This document shows, piece by piece, positions 46,643-55,572 of a stretch of 64,000 nt of DNA. This stretch comes from Rhizobium sp. SSA_523 (GTDB lineage: Bacteria > Pseudomonadota > Alphaproteobacteria > Rhizobiales > Rhizobiaceae), in assembly GCF_030435705.1 (NCBI RefSeq), contig NZ_CP129382.1, forward strand, positions 1,674,001-1,738,000, given 5' to 3'. The translations under genes and the position numbers were made by a program. Under the pieces are notes generated by a model. It saw nothing but the letters and a program-made list of their open reading frames with translations, ran no database searches and was not told the DNA's origin. Position 1 is the first letter of the stretch. Each line of letters begins with the position of its first letter.

Positions 46643-47848
46643 TCAGTTCGGGCGCATCGCAACCTTTAGGTGGTGGGACAGCAGGAACGCGTCCGGAACA
46701 GGCAGAACCTCTCCGACGATCTGCGCCAGAACCGCATCCGCCAGACGATGGGCCAGGCCGAAACTGACCTTGAACCCGCCGGTCAGCGCATGCACCTGCG
46801 GCGCATCGGGATGCGGGCCGATCATTGGTTCGCGATCAATGGCCTTGGGCCGCAGGCCCGCCCATCGCTCGGTCACGGGCGCGTCTTCCAGGGCCGGCGA
46901 AAGGGCACGCGCCCGCTTGATCAATGCGTCGAGCTGCCCATCGGTCGCGAAGGGCGCGTCGAAACGGTCCTCGCTGGTGCTGCCGATGGCAACCTGCCCG
47001 TCCTCATGGGCGACAAGGTAGAGACCGTTGAGAAAGATCAGCGGGAGAGCCGGATCGACCTCTGCCTTCAGGCAGGCGGCCTGGCCTTTCACGGCCATGC
47101 CCAGCGGACGCGTCGGCGCCGGCCCCAATTGCGCCAGGAGATCGAAGGAAGAGACACCGGCGGCGATGATCGCATGACCGAAGGCGATCACCTGTCCATC
47201 GGCCGTTTCGGCCTTGCGGGGCATCAGCCGGCGCAGGCCCACACCATCCAGGCGGCGGACCTGACGGCCGGCATCCACCGCCGCCACCAGGGCCGCAGTC
47301 AGAGCCCGCGGAGAGATGCGGGCGGCAAGCTGATCGACGATCACGCCGGAAGCGCAGGCGGCATCGGAGAGCCAGCGCGGATCGGCCGATCGCTCCGCCA
47401 CCTGCCAGGCAAAGCGACGGCTACCGACCTTCCAATTCTCCTCCGCCGCGATCTGGCGGGCCTCTGCCAGCGGCCTCAGATGCGCCTTCGGCAAGGGAAT
47501 GAGGCGGCCGCAGCGACGATAGGCCGCGCTCAATCCGGTCTGCGCCTCCAGCAGCGCAATCTCCGTCTCCAGCAGGACCAGCGAGTCGAGCTGGAACTGT
47601 TTCTTGTCGTTCCACTGGTCCGGCATATGCGCCATCAGCGCGCCTAAAACGCCGCCGCTGGCGCCCGCCGCCGGCTGTTTCTGCTCCACCAGCAGCGCCG
47701 AGAGGCCGAGCCGCTCCGCCTTGACCGCGGCCCAGAGGCCCATGATGCCGGCGCCGACGATCAGAAGATCGACCGAGCGCGGCAGCGCTTTCGATTGACC
47801 GGACGCGGCGGGGAAGCTATCGGCTTGCGCCAAAACAACTGGGTTCAT
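46643..47848 (-). CDS. FAD-dependent oxidoreductase, MnmC C-domain-like
   Basis: 401 aa from the ATG at 47848. DadA/glycine-oxidase fold: FAD motif VDLLIVGAGIMGLWAAVKAE, EQKQPAAGASGGVLGALMAH, HAIIAAGVSSFDLLAQLG, VAIGSTSEDRFDAPFATDGQ and WAGLRPKAIDREPMIGPHPD. It corresponds to the oxidase half of bifunctional MnmC, which trims the carboxymethyl group from cmnm5U34 in tRNA. The partner methyltransferase is transcribed divergently, with starts only about 35 nt apart. A general amino-acid oxidase role is the alternative. Confidence 0.8.
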   Translation of the reverse strand: MNPVVLAQADSFPAASGQSKALPRSVDLLIVGAGIMGLWAAVKAERLGLSALLVEQKQPAAGASGGVLGALMAHMPDQWNDKKQFQLDSLVLLETEIALLEAQTGLSAAYRRCGRLIPLPKAHLRPLAEARQIAAEENWKVGSRRFAWQVAERSADPRWLSDAACASGVIVDQLAARISPRALTAALVAAVDAGRQVRRLDGVGLRRLMPRKAETADGQVIAFGHAIIAAGVSSFDLLAQLGPAPTRPLGMAVKGQAACLKAEVDPALPLIFLNGLYLVAHEDGQVAIGSTSEDRFDAPFATDGQLDALIKRARALSPALEDAPVTERWAGLRPKAIDREPMIGPHPDAPQVHALTGGFKVSFGLAHRLADAVLAQIVGEVLPVPDAFLLSHHLKVAMRPN

Positions 47849-47883
47849 GGCAGATCCCGTAGAGGACGATGGTACCGGCGAGC

Positions 47884-48654
47884 ATGGACAAGGATGGGCA
47901 GGCACTGGAATGGCGCGAGGGCGATATGCCCTATTCGCCTCAGTTTGGCGATCATTTTTATTGCCAGACGGATGGGCGGCTGGAATGCGGCCATGTGTTT
48001 CTTGCCGGCAATCGCCTGCCGGAGCGCTGGACCGAGGGATTTACGGAACGCTTGAACAAACGCGCCGATCTTTCCTCCGCCGATGCCGGCGACGGGAGGG
48101 AACCGACGGTCTTTCGCATCGGCGAGCTTGGCTTCGGTACCGGCCTGAATGCCTGCGAGACCTGGCGCCAGTGGCAATCCGCCGTCCATTCCACGGGCGC
48201 GCGCCTGCACATGACGTCCTTCGAACTTTATCCCATGCAGGCGCAGGAGATCGACCGGGCTCTGTCGCACTGGCCGGAGCTGGATCGCGAAAGACAGGCG
48301 CTGGTGCGTCTCTTTCCGCAGCAGCCGGCGGGCCGGATCGAACTGCCGCTTTCCGACAGCATGCACCTGACCATAGTCTGCGGCAGAGCCGACGAGACGG
48401 TGCCCCGGGAAGAGCCTTTCTTCGACGCCTGGTTTCTCGATGGCTTTGCACCCTCGCGCAATCCGGACATGTGGTCGCCGGACCTGATGCAGGCGGTCTA
48501 TGCCGCCACCAAACCGGGCGGCACCTTCGCGACCTATGCGGCGGCGGGCTTCGTGCGTCGCAATCTCCAGGCCGCAGGCTTCCGGGTGGAGCGGCGGCCG
48601 GGCTTTGCCGGCAAGCGGGAAATGCTCTGCGGCGAGAAAAGCCTGGAAGCGTGA
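47884..48654 (+). CDS. mnmD: tRNA (5-methylaminomethyl-2-thiouridine) methyltransferase MnmD
   Basis: 256 aa. Methylates nm5(s2)U34 of tRNA to mnm5(s2)U, the second half-reaction of MnmC. Seen: LEWREGDMPYSPQFGDHFYC, the SAM motif FRIGELGFGTGLNACETWRQ, FDAWFLDGFAPSRNPDMWSP and FATYAAAGFVRRNLQAAGF, the classic MnmC N-domain. The start is uncertain: the ATG at 47884 gives the usual LEWREGD spacing, while an ATG at 47869 has a poorly spaced site. It is divergent from the oxidase gene. Confidence 0.9.
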   Translation: MDKDGQALEWREGDMPYSPQFGDHFYCQTDGRLECGHVFLAGNRLPERWTEGFTERLNKRADLSSADAGDGREPTVFRIGELGFGTGLNACETWRQWQSAVHSTGARLHMTSFELYPMQAQEIDRALSHWPELDRERQALVRLFPQQPAGRIELPLSDSMHLTIVCGRADETVPREEPFFDAWFLDGFAPSRNPDMWSPDLMQAVYAATKPGGTFATYAAAGFVRRNLQAAGFRVERRPGFAGKREMLCGEKSLEA

Positions 48655-48772
48655 GATCCTGCGGCAGGTTCAAAGGGTCGCCGGATCGGGCTCTGGCAGG
48701 GCATGTTTGCGGTGCCGTGGCCTGTCACAGTCTCAGTTCCGTTCCCAGGCCGATTCATCGTCCCTGGCGAAT

Positions 48773-51700
48773 TCATGGTCCATGAAACGTCTCGCGAGAG
48801 GGCGCTTTTGCCGAAACCGCGCTGCGCCAGGCAAGAAGCTTTGCCTCCAGCATTTCGGGACTGATCGGCTTCGACAGATAATCGTCCATGCCCGAGGCAA
48901 GGCAGAGGTCGCGATCGCTTTCGAGCGCATGAGCGGTGACCCCGATGATCGGCACATGGCCTCCCTGCATGCTCTCCATCTCGCGGATCGAGCGCGTGGC
49001 CTGGTAGCCGTTCATCACCGGCATGGAAATATCCATGAGGATGATCTCCGGAGCCTGGCGCTTCCAAACCGAGACCGCCTCCGCGCCATTGCTGACGATG
49101 CGAAACGACAGGCCGAGGCTCTGGAGGATCTGCGTGAAGACGATCTGGTTGACCTCGTTATCCTCGGCCACCAATACGCAGAGGCCGGCCGATGGCGCTT
49201 CAAGAGGCGCTTGCGTCAAGACATCCGGCAGGCCCGGCGCGGCCGCCGGCGTGCCGGGCCGCTGCCGCGCCTCCCTCTTCGCCTGCTCGCTTGCGCCCTC
49301 CCCGGCCAGCCCAGTTTGCCCTGATCCGGCTGGCCTTGATCCGGCTTGCGCCGGTTCGGCCGGACCTCGTCCTGCCTGAACTCGGCCCGCCTGAACTCGG
49401 CCCGCCTCTGTTCGTCCGGCCCGCACCACCTCGCTGACCGTCATCCGGAACAGGTGGGAGCGGGCGGGCTTCATCAGATGCGCCTGGATGTTCAGCAGCT
49501 CGAAGGCTCTCTCGCTCGTGGCGCTGTCCATCGATGTCATGAGGACGATGGGAAGATCCTTCAAGAGCGGATCGCTGCGGATCGCCTGCGCCACCGCGAG
49601 GCCGCTCATCTCCGGCATATGGCAATCCAGCACGAGCGCATCGACACCCACTCCCATGCGCGCCGCGGCAGACAGGATGTCCAGGCCCTCGCGCCCATTG
49701 TCGACGGCCAGGCAGTCGAAGCCCCAAAGCTTCAGATCTTCCGTCATGATGGCGCGGTTGACGGCATTGTCGTCGATGACGAGGACCCTTGCCCCCTGCC
49801 GCGACCGGCCGTTAGGCCCCTCCCCTTGTGCCCGGCCCTTGACCAGCGGCAAGGTCAGCCTGACGGTAAAGACCGATCCCTTGCCGACCGCGCTCTCCAC
49901 ATCGATCGTGCCGCCGAACAGCGAGACGAGACCGGAGGTGATGGCAAGGCCGAGACCGGTCCCCTCGTGGCGGCGGGTGGAGGAACCGTCCACCTGCAGG
50001 AACTTGTCGAAGATCCGCGACAACTGGTCCTGGGCAATGCCGATGCCGGTATCCTCGATGCGCAGGCAAAGCGTCGATGTCTGGTCGTCACCGGGTTTCG
50101 AACTCAGATCGATCAGCACATGGCCGCGCTCGGTGAACTTGATGGCATTGCCGACGAGATTGGTGACGATCTGCCGGAACCGCCCCGCATCGCCGAGGAC
50201 CCGGTCGCGGCAATCGACACTTCGCACAATGAGTTCGACATCCTTCTCCGCCGCCGAAGAGGAGAGAAGCGTCGCGACATCCTCGACCGCATCGACGGGA
50301 TTGAAGGGCGCCTTGCGCAGCGTCATCTGTCCGGCATCGATCTTCGAGAAGTCGAGAATGTCGTTGATGATCGTCAGGAGCGCGCTTCCCGAGGTCATGA
50401 TGATATCGGTGAAGGTCTTCTGCCGCATATCGAGGTTCGACTTGGACAAGAGTTCGGCCATGCCGAGAACGCCGTTCATCGGCGTCCTGATCTCATGGCT
50501 CATATTGGCCAGAAATTCGGATTTGGCCCGATCCGCCGCATGGGCGCGGGCCACCAGGCCTTCCAGGTCCTGCTCCCGCTGCTTGGCATCGGTGACATCG
50601 GTGAAGACCACCAGCTGGCTGTCATCGGACTGGATGATCATTTCCGCCTGCACCCAGCGTCCGTCGCCGAAATGCAGCATGTTGGACACGATGTCGCCCT
50701 CGGCGTGATTTCTGCGCCAGGCGGCCACCAGATCCTCGGCACTGCCGCAGGAGCCGAAATCGCCCCGCTCGATCATGAAGGACAGGAAGCGCATGGCGGA
50801 ACTGCCGGTGCGCAGGAGCTCCTCGGGCATTTGCAGGATGCGCCCGACGGAATTGTTGACGAAGACGACCTGTTCGCCCCGGATCACCAGGAGGCCCTGC
50901 GACATCAGGCTGGTCGCCTCCAGCATCATCTGGGCATGCCGGTCGAGCTCGTCGCGCGCCTCCTGCACCTCCTTCTCGCGAATGCGGATGCTGGTGATGT
51001 CGACATAGCTGAGGAGGGTCTTGCCGTCGTTGAGCGCATCGCGGCCGATCATGATGTGCCGGCCGGCCGGCGTCACATATTCGGCCGGCTCCCGGCCCGT
51101 CTCCGAGGGATAGTGGCGCATGCGCATGGCGAAGGCCTCGGCCTCGCCGGCAAGGCCGCCAACCGCGGCACCGGCACCGGCACTGGAACCGGCAACGGCA
51201 CTGGCACTGGCACTGAAACCGGCGCTCTGGCCGGACGCGAACATCGCGCTTGCCACGTCCTCATAGGCCGCCCCCACCCACTCGTCTCCCGGCCGGTCGT
51301 CGCGGCTCCAGAATTCGGAAAAGGTGCGGTTGGCATATTCCACCCGTTTCCCGCCATCCAGGATCAGGACGCCGATCGGCAGCGAATCCAGGATCGCCTT
51401 CAGCTCCGCATGCAGGCGTTCGGTCTCCCGCTGCACCTGCCGCATGGGCGTGACATCGCTGATCGAGCCGACGATATAGGGTTCGCCCGAAGGCGAGGAA
51501 ATGCGCCCGAGCCGAGTCACCGCCGCCATCAGGCGACCATCGGCAAAGGGGATTTCCTCGGTCTTCTCGATCGACCCGCCCTGGGCGAGAAGCTGGAGGT
51601 TTTCCCGGCGGAAACGCTCCGCTTTGGCGGGAAACATTTCCTCTTCCGTCATGCCGATGAACTCTTCGCGGCGGCCCTTCAGCATGGTCTCATAGGCGGC

Positions 51701-52639
51701 ATTGGCATAGACCAGCCGGCGCTGGCTGTCGCGCAGGAAGACGGCGACCGGCAGATCCTCGAAGGCGGCACGGAACATCTCCGTCTCCTCCATCTTGGCC
51801 GCGAGGCTCTGCTCCTGCAGCTTGTATTCCGTGACATCCAGCCGGAGGATGATCAGGCAGCCATTGTCCAGCCGCCGGTTGACGCTGCGCAGCCAGCGCC
51901 CGCCGGGCAGCGGCTCTGTTGCCTGCCAATGCGGCCGCGACAGATAATCGAGCCGCTGTTGGATCCAGGCCTGTCGCCGGCTCTCCCGATCCTCGGCCGG
52001 CAAGGCAGTGTCATGATAGAGTACGAAGGTCTTGTGCAGAATGCTTTCCAGGCTCACGCCCGGCCGCAGATCGAGGCCCTCGACCGGCATCAGCGCGCTG
52101 AGGGCCTTGTTGCAGTAGAGCAGCCGGTCATCGGCGCTGAAGATCCCGATACCGGCGTCGAGAAGATCCACGGTGCAGCCGAGAACGGCAATGTCTATGC
52201 CTGCCGCCCGCAAGGGGTCGATCTCGCCGGAGGGCGCTGCCACCTCGTGCGCGGCATGAGGCTCCGGCACGGCATGAGGCTCTGGCACGGCATAAGGCTC
52301 CAGCACGGCAAAAAGATAGGAGTCGCCATTGGTCGCGGTGAAGCGCTCGATCTGCATGTCAAAGAGGGGCCGGCCCAACCGGTCGCGGATGCAGGCGGTC
52401 TCGTCGCTGCCGAAGACCAGGGCCCGGCGCTGCTTCTCGTCGCATTCGGCATCTTCGATCGTGCCTTCGACCGATCGCGACGACACGCCGGCAAGCTGCT
52501 CCCGCTCAAGGCCGAGAAGACTCGCAAAGGCCGTGTTGACGACGACATAGCGCATGGCGCCGTCCTTGATGAACGCCGGCTGCGCCAGATCGTCGATCCG
52601 TTCACTGGCACGCGTCAGAAGCTCACAGTCCTTCGTCAA
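48773..52639 (-). CDS. Multi-PAS hybrid sensor histidine kinase with two receiver domains
   Basis: 1288 aa, no evident TM helix. About five PAS-like domains (residues about 10-130, 150-270, 280-400, 405-545, 575-690) precede HisKA with phospho-His in FLANMSHEIRTPMNGVLGMA (about 710) and HATPase_c (NLVGNAIKF, DTGIGIAQDQL, GTGLGLAI). Receiver 1 (VLVIDDNAVNR, Asp in LVLDCHMPEMSG) starts about 950; receiver 2 (VLVAEDNEVNQ, Asp in ILMDISMPVMNG) about 1155. No Hpt or DNA-binding domain, so it should phosphorylate a partner elsewhere. The linkers hold three short-repeat tracts (AVPEPH, Ala/Gly/Ser, AGRVQ types). The start is TTG with GAGG 8 nt upstream. Cytoplasmic sensing is likely; the signal is unknown. 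Confidence 0.9.
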   Translation of the reverse strand: MTKDCELLTRASERIDDLAQPAFIKDGAMRYVVVNTAFASLLGLEREQLAGVSSRSVEGTIEDAECDEKQRRALVFGSDETACIRDRLGRPLFDMQIERFTATNGDSYLFAVLEPYAVPEPHAVPEPHAAHEVAAPSGEIDPLRAAGIDIAVLGCTVDLLDAGIGIFSADDRLLYCNKALSALMPVEGLDLRPGVSLESILHKTFVLYHDTALPAEDRESRRQAWIQQRLDYLSRPHWQATEPLPGGRWLRSVNRRLDNGCLIILRLDVTEYKLQEQSLAAKMEETEMFRAAFEDLPVAVFLRDSQRRLVYANAAYETMLKGRREEFIGMTEEEMFPAKAERFRRENLQLLAQGGSIEKTEEIPFADGRLMAAVTRLGRISSPSGEPYIVGSISDVTPMRQVQRETERLHAELKAILDSLPIGVLILDGGKRVEYANRTFSEFWSRDDRPGDEWVGAAYEDVASAMFASGQSAGFSASASAVAGSSAGAGAAVGGLAGEAEAFAMRMRHYPSETGREPAEYVTPAGRHIMIGRDALNDGKTLLSYVDITSIRIREKEVQEARDELDRHAQMMLEATSLMSQGLLVIRGEQVVFVNNSVGRILQMPEELLRTGSSAMRFLSFMIERGDFGSCGSAEDLVAAWRRNHAEGDIVSNMLHFGDGRWVQAEMIIQSDDSQLVVFTDVTDAKQREQDLEGLVARAHAADRAKSEFLANMSHEIRTPMNGVLGMAELLSKSNLDMRQKTFTDIIMTSGSALLTIINDILDFSKIDAGQMTLRKAPFNPVDAVEDVATLLSSSAAEKDVELIVRSVDCRDRVLGDAGRFRQIVTNLVGNAIKFTERGHVLIDLSSKPGDDQTSTLCLRIEDTGIGIAQDQLSRIFDKFLQVDGSSTRRHEGTGLGLAITSGLVSLFGGTIDVESAVGKGSVFTVRLTLPLVKGRAQGEGPNGRSRQGARVLVIDDNAVNRAIMTEDLKLWGFDCLAVDNGREGLDILSAAARMGVGVDALVLDCHMPEMSGLAVAQAIRSDPLLKDLPIVLMTSMDSATSERAFELLNIQAHLMKPARSHLFRMTVSEVVRAGRTEAGRVQAGRVQAGRGPAEPAQAGSRPAGSGQTGLAGEGASEQAKREARQRPGTPAAAPGLPDVLTQAPLEAPSAGLCVLVAEDNEVNQIVFTQILQSLGLSFRIVSNGAEAVSVWKRQAPEIILMDISMPVMNGYQATRSIREMESMQGGHVPIIGVTAHALESDRDLCLASGMDDYLSKPISPEMLEAKLLAWRSAVSAKAPSRETFHGP

Positions 52640-52977
52640 ATCGATAACCTCAGCGCCCGGTCAAGTAGAACGCCATGCCCTTCATTGTACAGTTTCCTAA
52701 AATTTCCCATGACTATCGTTAACATATGCTTATTTTCATGTGCCAGAATTGGGACTCAAGACGCCGCTTGACCGTGACGCAGAAAAATCGCCTTCAATAC
52801 AGGTTTCTGCCACAATACCACTTCCAGAGAGTTAAGCCTTGGCCCATCTTCAGCCTGCAGCTGTACGCAAGTGAACATCTGTTCAGCTTTCTCCCGCGCG
52901 CCTTTCTTAAATCTGTCGCCTTCCCGGCAGAGAATCACCAACGTGCCTGACAACAACGGGTGAAAAGGAATTGGGCC
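52640..52977. other. Divergent intergenic region, kinase / small exported protein
   Basis: 338 nt, A/T-rich, no supportable gene. Promoters for both flanking genes must lie here. I see no clear palindrome or known box. Confidence 0.45.
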
Positions 52978-53325
52978 ATGAGCGCATCGAAATCGATCAT
53001 TACCGCGGGCCTCGTCGCGCTGACTTTCGGCGTAACCGCAACCGCATCTGCAGCAGAAGCGCATGACACGTTCTGGAGAGGCGTGGCGGCCGGCGCCGTC
53101 GGCGGCATTCTTGGCCAGACCCTGGTGCAGGGCGCCGCCCCCGACGTCTATTCGGAACACCGGTATATCGAGCCGCCGATCTATATCGATCCGCCGCCGC
53201 GTTCCGTCATCGTCCGGCCGACCTATTATGACGAACCGGTTCCGCCGCGCCCCCGTTGCCATTACGAATGGCGGGAGAATGATTGGGGCGATGCCTATCG
53301 CGTGCGGGTCTGCCTGGACGAGTGA
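52978..53325 (+). CDS. Small exported glycine-zipper-like protein
   Basis: 115 aa. Signal peptide (MSASKSIITAGLVALTFGVTATASAAE), then a short hydrophobic Gly-rich stretch GVAAGAVGGILGQTLVQGAA, then a Pro/Tyr-rich tail (RYIEPPIYIDPPPRSVIV, PPRPRCHYEWRENDWGDAYR) with a Cys pair. Similar small proteins are frequent in rhizobial envelopes and have no assigned role. AAGGA precedes the ATG at 52978; the ATG at 52960 lies upstream of this site. Confidence 0.7.
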   Translation: MSASKSIITAGLVALTFGVTATASAAEAHDTFWRGVAAGAVGGILGQTLVQGAAPDVYSEHRYIEPPIYIDPPPRSVIVRPTYYDEPVPPRPRCHYEWRENDWGDAYRVRVCLDE

Positions 53326-53737
53326 GGCCTTGCCGCGCCGCACAAGTCCGGATCAGCACCGCTCGCCTGACCATGCCGCTCGACTGTACCGGGTCCGAAG
53401 GGGAAAGGGCTTGCGTGACGGATGAGACCCGACGCATTTTAAATCGGGGCCTGCGATCCATTTCATTGCGGGCTCTTGACATTTTGTGTGCAAAGCAGCA
53501 CATGCAGTCCAGCTTTCACCTTCCGGCCGCCGCGTGAGCTGGCCCTGCGACGAAAATGGTTCGCGAAGAAGGAACAAGGCGCAAATGCAAAGCACGGCCC
53601 GCAACAGGGCCTGCGCCGGAAAGCAGTTTCCCACTGACAAGTTCCCATTTCACGCGGGGTTCTTGACGCCAAAGGCAAACCGAACGGCATGGTGCCGCTC
53701 GGTCGATCTCCTTTGGCGCCCCCGAAAGGTATTCGAC
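53326..53737 (+). other. Long untranslated region upstream of rhlE
   Basis: 412 nt without a convincing gene. TTGACA at about 53476 could be a -35 element. The last 70 nt before the helicase start hold the nested hairpin listed separately. Confidence 0.4.
53667..53718 (+). promoter_or_regulatory. Nested hairpin leader just upstream of rhlE
   Basis: Three concentric helices: outer CGCCAAAGG / CCTTTGGCG (53667-53675 with 53710-53718), middle ACCGA / TCGGT and inner CGGCA-TGG-TGCCG. The outer 3' strand (CCTTT) can alternatively pair with the ribosome-binding AAAGG at 53725-53729, 8 nt before the TTG start. This suggests a translational switch. The pairings are seen; the regulation is inferred. 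Confidence 0.5.
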
Positions 53738-55330
53738 TTGACGAATTTTCAAGAGCTTGGCCTGTCCAAGCAGCTCGTATCCACGCTGACCGCCCTGGGC
53801 TACGAGACGCCGACCCCGATCCAGGCCGAGGCGATCCCGCGCCTTCTCGAAGGCCGCGACATGGTCGGCCTCGCCCAGACCGGCACCGGCAAGACTGCCG
53901 CCTTCGGCCTGCCGCTGATCGAGATGCTGTTGAAGGACCCCAAGCGTCCCGATAACCGCACCACCCGCACGCTCGTCCTGGCCCCGACCCGCGAACTGGT
54001 CAACCAGATCGCCGTCAACCTGAAGAGCTATGTGCGCGGCACGCCGCTGAAGATCAATTCCGTCGTCGGCGGCGCATCGATCAACAAGCAGCAGCAGATG
54101 CTGGAAAAGGGCACCGACATCCTTGTAGCAACGCCGGGCCGTCTGCTCGACCTCATCAGCCGCAAGGCGATCGGCCTCACCACCGTGCGCTACCTGGTGC
54201 TTGACGAAGCCGACCAGATGCTGGATCTCGGTTTCGTGCACGATCTGCGCAAGATCTCCAAGATGGTTCCGAAGAACCGCCAGACCCTGCTGTTTTCCGC
54301 CACGATGCCGAAGGCGATCGCCGAACTGGCCAAGGACTACCTCACCGATCCGGTGAAGGTGGAAGTGACGCCGCCCGGCAAGGCCGCCGACAAGGTGGAA
54401 CAATATGTGCATTTCGTTGCCGGCAAGAACGACAAGACCGTGCTTCTGAAGGAATCGCTGCGCGCCAATCCCGATGGCCGCGCCATGGTCTTCCTGCGCA
54501 CCAAGCATAGCGCCGAAAAACTGTCCAAGCATCTGGAACAGGTCGAGTTCAAGGTTGCCTCCATCCATGGCAATAAGAGCCAGGGCCAGCGCGAGCGCGC
54601 CCTGAAGGCCTTCCGGGACGGCGATATCCGCGTCCTCGTCGCCACCGATGTGGCCGCCCGCGGCATCGACATTCCGGGCGTCACCCATGTCTTCAACTAT
54701 GACCTGCCGGAAGTGGCGGACGCCTATGTTCACCGCATCGGCCGCACCGCGCGTGCCGGCCGCGACGGCATTGCGATTGCCTTCTGCGCCCCGGACGAGA
54801 CGCGCCTGCTGCGCGACATCGAGCGCCTGATGGGCATCGACATCACGGTGGCCTCCGGCGAGCGTCCTTCCGAACTGCGCAGCCCCGAGCGTCCGCAAAA
54901 GGCGCGCGGCGGTGCCGGCCAGGGCCGTGGCCAGCCGCGCGAGAATGGTAATCGCGATGGGGGCCAGCGTCCCGGCGGACGCGGCGATGGCCGCAATGCC
55001 CGGCGCCCCGCAGCGCCGCGCTTCGAGCGTTCGCGCGACGAGACCTCCTTCGAGGTCGATCACGAGCTTTCCGTGTCCTCCGATGGCGCTCAGCAGCGCA
55101 AGAAGCCGTTCGGCGCAAAGCCGGGCAGCGACAACCGCAAGCGCGGCCATGGCGGCGAGAACCGTCATGCACCGCTTGGCGCCCATGAAGCCGGTGCCAA
55201 GCGCGGCCAGCGCAACGGCCAGAAGCCGGGCGGCAATCGCGGCGGCGCCGGCAAGCCGGCGCATAATGGCGGCCCGGTCAAGTTCGGCAGCAGCGATGCC
55301 GGCGGTCAGCGCCGCCGCGACCGCGCCTGA
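53738..55330 (+). CDS. rhlE: DEAD-box ATP-dependent RNA helicase, RhlE type
   Basis: 530 aa. Q motif YETPTPIQAEAIP, motif I AQTGTGKTAAFGLP, PTRELVNQIA, motif II VLDEADQMLDLGF, FSATMPKAIAEL, and motif VI HRIGRTARAGRDG; then a long basic Gly/Arg/Asn-rich tail (from about residue 375) typical of RhlE. It unwinds RNA duplexes in ribosome assembly and RNA decay and is often cold-inducible. The start is the TTG at 53738, giving (M)TNFQELGLSKQLVSTL as in rhizobial homologues, with AAAGG 8 nt upstream. The frame open from 53486 is mostly leader RNA. Confidence 0.93.
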   Translation: MTNFQELGLSKQLVSTLTALGYETPTPIQAEAIPRLLEGRDMVGLAQTGTGKTAAFGLPLIEMLLKDPKRPDNRTTRTLVLAPTRELVNQIAVNLKSYVRGTPLKINSVVGGASINKQQQMLEKGTDILVATPGRLLDLISRKAIGLTTVRYLVLDEADQMLDLGFVHDLRKISKMVPKNRQTLLFSATMPKAIAELAKDYLTDPVKVEVTPPGKAADKVEQYVHFVAGKNDKTVLLKESLRANPDGRAMVFLRTKHSAEKLSKHLEQVEFKVASIHGNKSQGQRERALKAFRDGDIRVLVATDVAARGIDIPGVTHVFNYDLPEVADAYVHRIGRTARAGRDGIAIAFCAPDETRLLRDIERLMGIDITVASGERPSELRSPERPQKARGGAGQGRGQPRENGNRDGGQRPGGRGDGRNARRPAAPRFERSRDETSFEVDHELSVSSDGAQQRKKPFGAKPGSDNRKRGHGGENRHAPLGAHEAGAKRGQRNGQKPGGNRGGAGKPAHNGGPVKFGSSDAGGQRRRDRA

Positions 55331-55375
55331 TCAGCCCCGCCTGATTAGCCCCGACGTCAGGGGATCGAGATTCAG

Positions 55376-55408
55376 CACCCGCCTGCGGCAACGCAGGCGG
55401 GTGTTTTT
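55376..55408 (+). terminator. Rho-independent terminator of rhlE
   Basis: A perfect 12-bp stem (CACCCGCCTGCG / CGCAGGCGGGTG) with a GCAA tetraloop is followed by TTTTTG, 46 nt after the stop codon. Confidence 0.9.
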
Positions 55409-55572
55409 GTGCCGGGAATGGCAAATCGGAACAGCAGATTTCAGGGCTGGAAATTCATGCCGGGCGGGTGCGACACTCCCGCTCGGGGGCGCGGCGAAGC
55501 CGGCTCAGACCGCATTGGGCATTTGCTCTGAGCGCGTGCCGCAGGCGGGTATCACGTGTCAAATTCAGTCCA

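Noticed and set aside
49346..52771. A 1141-codon plus-strand ORF
   Set aside because: It is antisense to the hybrid kinase, lacks domains and has His/Arg/Gly-rich composition typical of shadow frames in GC-rich DNA.
52756..53343. A 195-codon minus-strand ORF
   Set aside because: It is antisense to the small exported protein and to the kinase promoter region; no domain.
53516..55264. A 582-codon minus-strand ORF
   Set aside because: It is antisense to rhlE; Ala/Gly-rich and without domains.
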